From NCBI GenBank assembly GCA_002256395.1, contig NKJG01000001.1, positions 1,054,001-1,118,000 of the forward strand: 64,000 nt of DNA, in the 5' to 3' direction. Below, in pieces: positions 1 through 7,394 of this stretch. Position numbers and translations under genes: made by a program. Source of the stretch: Bacteroidetes bacterium B1(2017) (GTDB taxonomy: Bacteria > Bacteroidota > Bacteroidia > UKL13-3). Within the stretch, counting starts at the first letter, position 1. Each line of letters opens with the position of its first letter. Below the pieces are notes generated by a model that had not been told where the DNA came from, did not search any database, and saw only the letters and a program-made list of their open reading frames with translations.

Positions 1-545
1 ATATTATTAAAAAGTTCAACCCAAACATTAGCTCTCAGCGCTTGGTTCGAAGTGGGCAAGTTTCTACCCTAATATTTATGGTTATTGCCGTTTTATGGGC
101 ACCACAAATTTCCAAATCAGAATCCTTTATGGATTATATGCAAGGTGTTTTAGCTCTTATTTCACCGCCAGTTGTGGCTGTGTTTTTAGCTGGACTATTT
201 TCTACTAGAACTACATCTAATGGAGCATTTGCGGGTTTGTTAACGGGTTTCTTTATAGGTTTTGGATTTGTAATTCTTCAAGTACTTGGAAATGAATGGG
301 CAGCTTCGATTCCCTTTTTATTTAAAGCACCAATTATCTTTAGCATTTGCTTAGCAATTACCTTTTTAGTTTCTCTTTTGGGCAAGGGCAAAACAGCCGA
401 CCAATTAACTGGTCTGGTATGGAGTCCTGCTCTTTACAAACAAGAAAGCATTGAAATGAAAGGCCTTAGTTGGTATAATAATTATAGAATCCTAAGTGTT
501 CTATTGCTCCTTATAACTTTTGTGGTGGTTTATATTTTTAGATAA
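1..545 (+). CDS. Sodium/solute symporter (SSS family), C-terminal part
   Basis: The reading frame is open from the left edge, so the gene starts outside the window; about 180 residues are visible. They form four to five hydrophobic segments separated by short polar loops, with a glycine-rich stretch (GAFAGLLTGFFIGFGF) and a final membrane helix ending in VVVYIFR. A loop carrying SQRLVRSGQVST followed by a long helix is typical of the C-terminal half of sodium:sugar symporters of the SLC5/SSS type. It is an inner-membrane transporter using the Na+ gradient. The glycosidase gene begins 4 nt after its stop and the kinase overlaps that gene, so this is probably the sugar importer of the cassette. 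The substrate is inferred from neighbours only. Confidence 0.8.
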   Translation, partial: IIKKFNPNISSQRLVRSGQVSTLIFMVIAVLWAPQISKSESFMDYMQGVLALISPPVVAVFLAGLFSTRTTSNGAFAGLLTGFFIGFGFVILQVLGNEWAASIPFLFKAPIIFSICLAITFLVSLLGKGKTADQLTGLVWSPALYKQESIEMKGLSWYNNYRILSVLLLLITFVVVYIFR

Positions 546-549
546 CTAT

Positions 550-1710
550 ATGAAAGCCTATACTCATGCAATTGATGTGCTGCTAAAGGCGTGTACCCCT
601 GATGGGTTTTTAGCAAGCACTAAAAATCAAGATAATTATGCACGCGTTTGGACCAGAGATGGCGTTGTTTGCGGACTTGCCGCTTTAAGCAGTGGGAATG
701 CAGAATTAATCAAAGGATTTAAAAACACGCTCGAAACCATCTTCGCCTTTCAACATCCTGTTGGGTATTTTCCTAGCAATGTTACTCCTCATAATAAACA
801 AGTAAGTTATGGTGGTGCAGTGGGCCGAACCGATAACCCAAGTTGGGCAATAATTGGTTTGTGTTTGTACCTTAAACAAAACCCTAATGAGGAAATGAAA
901 ACTAGACTTAAAAGCCAAGTTGAAAAAGCCTTTTGGGTTCTTGATGCGTGGGAGTTTAATGGCAAACATTTAATCTATGTGCCTCTAAGTGGCGATTGGG
1001 CCGACGAGTATTGCCAACATGGGTATATCTTGTTTGATCAACTATTGCGAGTTTGGGCATTGGAACTTGCTTCCGAAATTTACAAAAACAAATTTTGGGA
1101 CTTAAAAGCACAACAAATTAGAGGTGTTCTGGAAGCAAACTACTATTCGGATTTGGTTCAATATTCTATGTTTTTACCTCTCTTAAATAGAGAGAAAAGT
1201 AACTATCCAAAAAAGTATTGGTTAATGGGATTTAACCCTGGACAAATTTATCCGCAATTTGATTTGCAAGCAAATGCACTTGCTGTTTACTTAAAGCTTG
1301 GTTCAAGCCAAACCACACAAAAGTTATTAGATTATTGTTATGAATTAGCTGCCGAAAAGCAAAGCCTATTACCTTCATTTCACCCAAGTATTACTGAGTC
1401 TGACAGCCAAATGCCTGTTCTAAGAAACAACTATGCCTATACCTTCAGAAATCTACCAAATCAGTTTCATAATGGTGGTTTATGGCCAGTTTGGAATGGC
1501 TTCTTTTTAGCGGCAATAAAAAACAAACACCCTCAACTTGAATTAGAATTAAAAAACCAACTGCACACCCTTTGTGCCACTGGCATTGATTCTAAGTGGG
1601 AGTTTAATGAATGTTTTGATGGCGAAACAAATGAGCCAAATGGCCTACCATTTTGCAGCTGGAGTGCAGCTGGATTAATATTAGCAGAGAAAGGATTTTA
1701 TGAAAATTGA
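550..1710 (+). CDS. GH100-like (alpha/alpha)6-barrel glycoside hydrolase
   Basis: About 386 residues from the ATG at 550; an in-frame ATG at 520 lies inside the symporter gene and is less likely. No signal peptide, so it acts in the cytoplasm on imported sugar. Three segments resemble neutral/alkaline invertases (GH100) and related amylo-alpha-1,6-glucosidase-like enzymes: NYARVWTRDG near the N-terminus (the Asp is the presumed catalytic acid), NQFHNGGLWPVWNG, and a C-terminal FDGETNEPNG followed by SWSAAGLILA. Placed between a sugar symporter and a PfkB kinase, sucrose cleavage giving fructose for the kinase is a reasonable guess. A glucosidase of a related family (GH15/GH63-like) is the alternative. 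The stop overlaps the next gene by 11 nt, suggesting translational coupling. Confidence 0.65.
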   Translation: MKAYTHAIDVLLKACTPDGFLASTKNQDNYARVWTRDGVVCGLAALSSGNAELIKGFKNTLETIFAFQHPVGYFPSNVTPHNKQVSYGGAVGRTDNPSWAIIGLCLYLKQNPNEEMKTRLKSQVEKAFWVLDAWEFNGKHLIYVPLSGDWADEYCQHGYILFDQLLRVWALELASEIYKNKFWDLKAQQIRGVLEANYYSDLVQYSMFLPLLNREKSNYPKKYWLMGFNPGQIYPQFDLQANALAVYLKLGSSQTTQKLLDYCYELAAEKQSLLPSFHPSITESDSQMPVLRNNYAYTFRNLPNQFHNGGLWPVWNGFFLAAIKNKHPQLELELKNQLHTLCATGIDSKWEFNECFDGETNEPNGLPFCSWSAAGLILAEKGFYEN

Positions 1711-2590
1711 TGTATTAGTAATTGGTGAACTTTTGGCGGATTTAATAAGTGATGAGTATGTAAATACGCTGTCAGCGGCAAAAACATTCCATCTTTTTCA
1801 AGGTGGTAGTCCGTCCAATTTTTGTGCTAATCTTAAATGGTTAGGAAATGAAACAGAATTAGTGGCATGCGTTGGGAATGATTCAATAGGTAATTTTCTT
1901 ACTCAATCGCTACTAAACATTGGCCTTTCTGGTTCGTATATAAATAAAAACAACTCTTTACCTAGCTCCATAGTCTTGGTAGGAAAAAGCCAAGCAAGTC
2001 CCGATTTTATTGCCTACCGTCTGGCCGATGCCCAAATAGCAGAGGTAGACTCTAGCTTAATTGCAAATTCTACTATTATTCATACTAGTGCTTTTGCATT
2101 AAGTTTAAACCCTGCTAGAACAAGTATTCTAAATGCTATGCGCGTAGCAAGTAAAGCAGGAAAATTAGTCTCTGTAGATTGGAATTTTGCTCCACAAATT
2201 TGGCATAACAACACCGGTATTGGCGTTTTTGAAGAATTATGTACAATGAATCTTCTGCTTAAATTAAGCCTTGATGACTTTATGCGCTTTTCTGGAAACT
2301 ACAAAGCTAGTGCCGAAGATGCTATGAGGTTTTTGGATAATTACACCACCAATGCCACCTGCTTAACTTGTGGTTCTAATGGTGTTTTCTATAAAAGCTC
2401 AGGAACCAATTGGCAAAAAGCCGAGGCACAAAAAATAACGGTGAAAGACACTACAGGTGCAGGAGATGCTTTTTGGGCTGGATTTATTTCTGCTTTTTTA
2501 TCTAACTCAAATCTTAATGAATGTGTTGAAAAGGGTATTCAAATAGCATCACAAAAAATACAAAAATTAGGGCCCTTGTACTGCAAATAA
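1700..2590 (+). CDS. PfkB-family carbohydrate kinase (fructokinase-like), probably frameshifted at the C-terminus
   Basis: This 296-residue protein has the PfkB/ribokinase fold signatures: GGSPSNFCANLKWLG near residue 35 (substrate and glycine hinge) and DTTGAGDAFWAGF near residue 250, whose GAGD Asp is the catalytic base. It transfers ATP phosphate to a sugar; fructose is suggested by the adjacent GH100-like enzyme. The start ATG at 1700 overlaps the upstream stop. The frame ends after KLGPLYCK at 2590. The frame shifted by one base continues from about 2571 to a TAA at 2675 and reads as an ordinary protein tail (TANNLVEWVNSRNTPNAF and on), as if one extra G had been inserted in GGG at 2570-2572. 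It could be a real truncation of a dispensable tail or a sequencing error. Confidence 0.75.
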   Translation: MKIDVLVIGELLADLISDEYVNTLSAAKTFHLFQGGSPSNFCANLKWLGNETELVACVGNDSIGNFLTQSLLNIGLSGSYINKNNSLPSSIVLVGKSQASPDFIAYRLADAQIAEVDSSLIANSTIIHTSAFALSLNPARTSILNAMRVASKAGKLVSVDWNFAPQIWHNNTGIGVFEELCTMNLLLKLSLDDFMRFSGNYKASAEDAMRFLDNYTTNATCLTCGSNGVFYKSSGTNWQKAEAQKITVKDTTGAGDAFWAGFISAFLSNSNLNECVEKGIQIASQKIQKLGPLYCK

Positions 2591-2705
2591 TTTAGTTGAA
2601 TGGGTCAACTCAAGAAACACCCCAAATGCGTTTATAGATCATTCTCGCATTTTACAAATTATTGGCGCTAGCTAACATATTTGCAAATGCTATTCGTCCT
2701 TTTCC

Positions 2706-2736
2706 TTTGACTTTCTTAATTTTTTATTTACTTTTA
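2706..2736 (+). promoter_or_regulatory. Bacteroidota-type promoter of the TPR-LuxR gene
   Basis: TTTG at 2706-2709, 19 nt spacer, then TACTTTTA at 2729-2736, a 7 of 8 match to the TAnnTTTG -7 box. Transcription would start near 2742, about 20 nt before the ATG at 2762. Confidence 0.55.
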
Positions 2737-2761
2737 ACCCTCGTTTAATCTACCGGTTACA

Positions 2762-4534
2762 ATGAAAATAATCCCCATTAGCTCTTTTAAAGCACTGGCC
2801 AAACCTTGCTTGCTAGTACTGCTTTTTATTGCAGTGGGTAAAATTAATACTAAGGCACAAAGCAAAAAAGATAGCCTTTTAGTAGTGCTTGAAACTGAAA
2901 CTAATCCTCAAACTAAAGCACAAATTTATAACGAACTTGCTCTTGAACTAAAAACTAAAGACCCTGTTGCAGCCTTTAATTATGCTAGACTTGCCCAAGC
3001 TCTTGCCACTCAAAATAATTGGAATCGAGAGTTGGGTGTATCGTATAGTGTTCAGGGCTTACTTTATTCTTATAATGATAACCTATTAGATAGCGCAGTT
3101 TATTTTAACCAAATAGCCATACCGCTATTACTGCCTTCAAAAGATAGCTTAGAGATTGCCAGAAATTATTCGCGTTTAGGAACCAATTTACTTTTGCTTT
3201 CACAGCCACAAAAAGCATCAGAATACATGCTTCAGGCAATTAAATGGTCTACCACACCTAAGGTAAAAGCAAATGCCTATAACAACTTAGGAATGATAAG
3301 TAAGAAAAAGGGCGATTTTGCAAAAGCCGTTTTTTACTACATAAATGCACTCAAAAATTACGAGCTCATTCACGAACCAATTAGCCAGGCAAGAACACTT
3401 AACAATTTAGGTTCCTTATACATTCAAAAGAAAGATTATATAAAAGCGCAGAATTGCTTCCAAGAATCAAATGCACTCATTCAAGGTATTAACGACCCAG
3501 AGATAGTGGGTCAATGCATAAGCGGTTTAGGGTTTACTGCTATTCATTTAGGTTCAAAAACAGAGGCCATACAACTCTTTTCACAAGCTGCTGAGATTTT
3601 TAAAGCCGCAGGAATGAAAGCCGATTATGGAAAACAACTTATTAACCTAGCCGATGTTCAAAGCGAAACTAAACACTATAAACTTGCTGAGAAAAACTAC
3701 TTTATTGCAGAGGAAATTCTGAAGGAATCAAAGGATAATTTTGGCTTATCTGCCATTTATAATAACCTCTCCGAATGTTACCTAAAACAAAATAAACCCA
3801 AAGAAGCTGCCAAATATTTAGAAAAGGCCTATACCTTATCTCTGGGGTATACAGATATTAACTTCAATCGTTTAATTGTTAAAAATCTAAGCAGTATCTA
3901 CGAAACCTTGGGGCAGGCAGAAAAGGCTCTTAAATACCGCAAAATTTACGAGTCGTTAAATGATGAAATGGTAAATGAGGCAGAAAATGTTAAGTACGTT
4001 GAGCTTAACCATGCCTATGAAACCAGTAAAAAGGAAAAAAAGATTGAGCAACAAACGCAACAAATTACCGAGATTAAAAGTAGTCGACAATATATAATTT
4101 ACCTCGTAGCCGCCCTTTTAATACTTGTATTAGTGGTCTTGTTTATCCTAAATAAACGTATTCAACACCAACAAAAACTAGAAGAAAACATCTCTTCTGT
4201 TGCCAAACAAATTGCCTCTCTTAAATTCGAAAACAATACCCTCCGACAAAAACTCCTAGAAACAGAAAAGGAACTTAAAACCCTTGCTCAAAAATATACC
4301 GAAGCAAAAGAAAAACTTCCCGATAATTTAGTAGGACTCTCGAAACGAGAATATGAAGTGTTGCTTTTTATTGCCGAAGGACTTTCGGATAAAGAAATTG
4401 CTGAAAAAATCTTCGTTAGTATCAATACCGTTCGAACACATGTTAGGAGAATTTACGACAAATTGGTAGTTAATAGCCGAGTGGAGGCCATAAAATTATT
4501 GAATCAATATCAGGTTTTAGCCGAAGCTTCATAA
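2762..4534 (+). CDS. Membrane TPR protein with C-terminal LuxR-type DNA-binding domain
   Basis: 590 residues. A hydrophobic N-terminus (about 13-32, ending TKAQ) is a probable signal sequence. Tetratricopeptide repeats follow from about 40 to 400 (for example NNLGSLYIQKKDYIKAQNCF). One transmembrane helix lies at about 443-462, then a coiled coil (about 465-520) and a LuxR/GerE helix-turn-helix at about 525-588 (LSKREYEVLLFIAEGLSDKE, then NTVRTHVRRIYDKL). The topology places the TPR sensor in the periplasm and the DNA-binding domain in the cytoplasm, a one-component membrane regulator common in Bacteroidota. It has its own promoter. The next genes encode secreted proteins, which may be targets, but nothing in the sequence proves that. 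Confidence 0.85.
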   Translation: MKIIPISSFKALAKPCLLVLLFIAVGKINTKAQSKKDSLLVVLETETNPQTKAQIYNELALELKTKDPVAAFNYARLAQALATQNNWNRELGVSYSVQGLLYSYNDNLLDSAVYFNQIAIPLLLPSKDSLEIARNYSRLGTNLLLLSQPQKASEYMLQAIKWSTTPKVKANAYNNLGMISKKKGDFAKAVFYYINALKNYELIHEPISQARTLNNLGSLYIQKKDYIKAQNCFQESNALIQGINDPEIVGQCISGLGFTAIHLGSKTEAIQLFSQAAEIFKAAGMKADYGKQLINLADVQSETKHYKLAEKNYFIAEEILKESKDNFGLSAIYNNLSECYLKQNKPKEAAKYLEKAYTLSLGYTDINFNRLIVKNLSSIYETLGQAEKALKYRKIYESLNDEMVNEAENVKYVELNHAYETSKKEKKIEQQTQQITEIKSSRQYIIYLVAALLILVLVVLFILNKRIQHQQKLEENISSVAKQIASLKFENNTLRQKLLETEKELKTLAQKYTEAKEKLPDNLVGLSKREYEVLLFIAEGLSDKEIAEKIFVSINTVRTHVRRIYDKLVVNSRVEAIKLLNQYQVLAEAS

Positions 4535-4667
4535 TTTAAAAAATACAGCCCCTAAAAGGCTGGTGACAGAACTTGTTCTATTAATTTGCTGAAAATCAGA
4601 GCTGTTTTTTTGGCGTAAATAGCCAAAATCATTATTACTAATGACAAGCTAAGGCTTATATATACGA

Positions 4668-4675
4668 TATTTTTG
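4668..4675 (+). promoter_or_regulatory. -7 box before the secreted BNR protein
   Basis: TATTTTTG at 4668-4675 matches TAnnTTTG perfectly, 19 nt before the ATG at 4695. I see no good TTTG at the -33 distance, so the promoter may be weak or activator-dependent. Confidence 0.5.
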
Positions 4676-4694
4676 TACCACAATCTTTTTTATT

Positions 4695-7361
4695 ATGAAA
4701 CAAAACCTATTTCTCAAGGGGCTCCTTGTACTAGTTTTGAGCCTAAGCTTAAAAGCCACCTTTAGCCAAACGGTGGTAAATGCCCCCAACGTAGAAGACG
4801 TTTGGGGTGGAAGAATTAATGCCATTGCCGGCTATTCCAAATCGTCCGATTCTGTAGGAATTTATATTGCTACTGAAAGTGCCAACTCCCTGTTTTTCAC
4901 AAGCATCTACAATCCTGCTGGTTCGGGTTTTACTTTCCGACGCTTTCGCGTCCTGCCAAGTGCCAACTCAGATGCCAACCTTGGATCAGGTATTAGCCTA
5001 ATGGATGTTCACAAAGAATCTGGAATGCTCTTCTTTGTAAATAATGGTTTGTATAGCACCAGCCCAACAGCCACATCCCTAACATTAATTGACAATGGAA
5101 ACATATCGAATTTAAAAATTAGGGATTCCATTTTAATTTATGTGAAAGGCGTTCAAATGCATTGGGGCAAAATTAATAGTGCCGGAACCTATACCGCAGA
5201 TGCAGCTTCACCTATTTCAATTGGTAGTGTTCCATCTGGAAATTTAACCATAGCCATAAACCCAAAAAACTATTTAGTGTATTTGGCCTTTGGAGGTACC
5301 TCGCCTAGTGTGATTAAAACGACAAGTGTTTTTTATAGTCTTGGTTCAGGAACTACCTTTTCTAGTCTTCCATCTGGAACCATTCCAGCAAGTACTAGTT
5401 ATACTGGCTTTGGAATTAGCCCTTCTGGGCGATTGTTTCAAGGTGGGCAATTAACCTCTGGGTTCAATAGTTACAAGGCTTTTAGATATTCAGATGATGG
5501 GCTAACTTGGACCAATGTGTCTACTTTGGTAACGGGTGTTACAGGTACAACCATGGGTTTTTCTGGAACCGAAACAAGCTACAGAGTTCATTTTGCCAAA
5601 TGCTACTCAACCGACCAAGGAAACAATTGGGTAGAATATGGCAACTCGAGTTATCAAACCCATCCAAATGATGGCGCAGTATTAGCCGACCCTAATGATA
5701 GCTTTACCGTATATATGACCACCGACCAAGGTATAGGATACTCAGTAAATGGCGGTTCGGTAATGCTTGAAATGGACCGTGGAGTAGAGGCCGTTCAGGT
5801 AAATGATATTAGCATGACTAGCGACAAAAAAACTGCTTGGATTGCTTCTAAAGCAGGCGTGCGTAAAGTTAGTAATTATACCACCACAAAGGATTGGTCG
5901 AGGGCCAAATTCCCTAATGGCGATGGCTCACCCTATTACGCTGCCGAAATGAAAACAGGCGATACTAATACCGTTTATGTAGGTAACTTAAGGGTTTACA
6001 AAACAACAGATGGAGGTACAAACTGGACACAAAAATTTAGTGCCGAAAATGCGCCTTATAGCTGGCCCCAAACAGCTATAAGAATTGAAGCAATTGAAGT
6101 GTGCCAATGGAATACAAACATTGTAATGGCAGGTTACTATTTTCAAGATTCTACTAAAGGCGGCCTTTTCTATTCACTAGATGGTGGAGATACTTGGCAA
6201 CAACAATATCTTTATGCTTCAACAGGCTATAATGATGTAGACATTTACGATATCATTTTTAATATAGAAGGAACAGATACCATTGCCTATGTGGGTGTAG
6301 AATATGATTTGAGCTACCCTACCGGACGCAGTGTATACAAACTCGTTAAATCGGGCAGCAGCTGGACAGTTAGCCAAGATATGAATGGACCAACAACTAG
6401 CACAGGTAGCCTAATTGTGGCAACTATTAGAGACCTATATAGAAGCAGCACCGGAGACACCATTTATGCCTGCGGAACCGATGCAGGAGTGAATCATCCA
6501 ATTGCCTATTATAAACCAATTACAGCCACCGGAAAATGGACGCCATTACCTACCTCTGGTTTTCCTATGACAACTGGTGAACAAGGATATGCCATTACTC
6601 AAGGGGTAGATACCATTTATGTTGCTGTTGAAAATGATGTGTACTATTTGCCTTCGCCAAGTTCAACGTGGGGCTTAGGATATAGTTACCCAGTAGGAAC
6701 CCAAATTAATTTCTTGTATTACGATGAACTTTTGGTAGGTACGGCCTCTGGTTTATATGGCCACCATACCTTTGAACAGCAAAGTAGCAACCTCGCTCTC
6801 ACCGTTTATTTTCAGGGACTTTATACTGGCGTAAGAACAATGACCCCCGCTCCGCACAATAGCAATGCCGCCCTTTCTAGCAGTGTGGCCGATACTATTA
6901 TTGTTGAGTTACATTCTGCCACAGCACCCTATGCCTACGTTACAAGTGATACTGCTTTGTTAAGTACTGCTGGTTTAGCTAATCTAAGCTTTGCCTCTTC
7001 AACTAGCGGAACGTCTTATTACCTTGTTGTAAAACATCGTAATTCAATAGAAACGTGGAGCGCCTCTCCTGTATCAATGAACTCTAGTGCTACCTACGAT
7101 TTTAGTACTGCAGCAACTAAAGCCTATGGTAATAATTTAAAACTTATGGGATCGGGTATCTATGCCATTTATAGCGGTGATATTAACCAGGATGGAACGA
7201 TTGATTTTAGCGATTACCCTAGCCTTGATTTAGGGAATATAAATGGTTCAACAGGCTACCGAGCCACCGACTTAAACGGTGATGGTACGGTTGATTTTAG
7301 TGATTACCCTTTAATTGACCTGAACAGCGCAAACGGAGTTAGCGTGCAACAACCAAATTAA
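4695..7361 (+). CDS. Large secreted protein with BNR/sortilin-like repeats and a dockerin-like EF-hand tail
   Basis: 888 residues with a signal peptide (cleavage after about residue 25, TFSQ). The body contains several Asp-box/BNR-type motifs, TTDGGTNWTQK and SLDGGDTWQQQ among them, typical of seven-bladed propellers of the sialidase/Vps10 type; no catalytic sialidase residues can be claimed. The last 60 residues (from about 827) hold two calcium-loop repeats, GDINQDGTIDFSD and DLNGDGTVDFSD, resembling type I dockerin EF-hands. Such tails occur on exported Bacteroidota proteins. I do not see a standard T9SS sorting domain, so export beyond the periplasm is uncertain. It is followed after 33 nt by a T9SS-tagged protein, probably in one transcript. 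Likely a surface or extracellular protein; function unknown. Confidence 0.75.
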   Translation: MKQNLFLKGLLVLVLSLSLKATFSQTVVNAPNVEDVWGGRINAIAGYSKSSDSVGIYIATESANSLFFTSIYNPAGSGFTFRRFRVLPSANSDANLGSGISLMDVHKESGMLFFVNNGLYSTSPTATSLTLIDNGNISNLKIRDSILIYVKGVQMHWGKINSAGTYTADAASPISIGSVPSGNLTIAINPKNYLVYLAFGGTSPSVIKTTSVFYSLGSGTTFSSLPSGTIPASTSYTGFGISPSGRLFQGGQLTSGFNSYKAFRYSDDGLTWTNVSTLVTGVTGTTMGFSGTETSYRVHFAKCYSTDQGNNWVEYGNSSYQTHPNDGAVLADPNDSFTVYMTTDQGIGYSVNGGSVMLEMDRGVEAVQVNDISMTSDKKTAWIASKAGVRKVSNYTTTKDWSRAKFPNGDGSPYYAAEMKTGDTNTVYVGNLRVYKTTDGGTNWTQKFSAENAPYSWPQTAIRIEAIEVCQWNTNIVMAGYYFQDSTKGGLFYSLDGGDTWQQQYLYASTGYNDVDIYDIIFNIEGTDTIAYVGVEYDLSYPTGRSVYKLVKSGSSWTVSQDMNGPTTSTGSLIVATIRDLYRSSTGDTIYACGTDAGVNHPIAYYKPITATGKWTPLPTSGFPMTTGEQGYAITQGVDTIYVAVENDVYYLPSPSSTWGLGYSYPVGTQINFLYYDELLVGTASGLYGHHTFEQQSSNLALTVYFQGLYTGVRTMTPAPHNSNAALSSSVADTIIVELHSATAPYAYVTSDTALLSTAGLANLSFASSTSGTSYYLVVKHRNSIETWSASPVSMNSSATYDFSTAATKAYGNNLKLMGSGIYAIYSGDINQDGTIDFSDYPSLDLGNINGSTGYRATDLNGDGTVDFSDYPLIDLNSANGVSVQQPN

Positions 7362-7394
7362 TTTAGCCTAATAAACCTTTAAAGAAATTATCAT

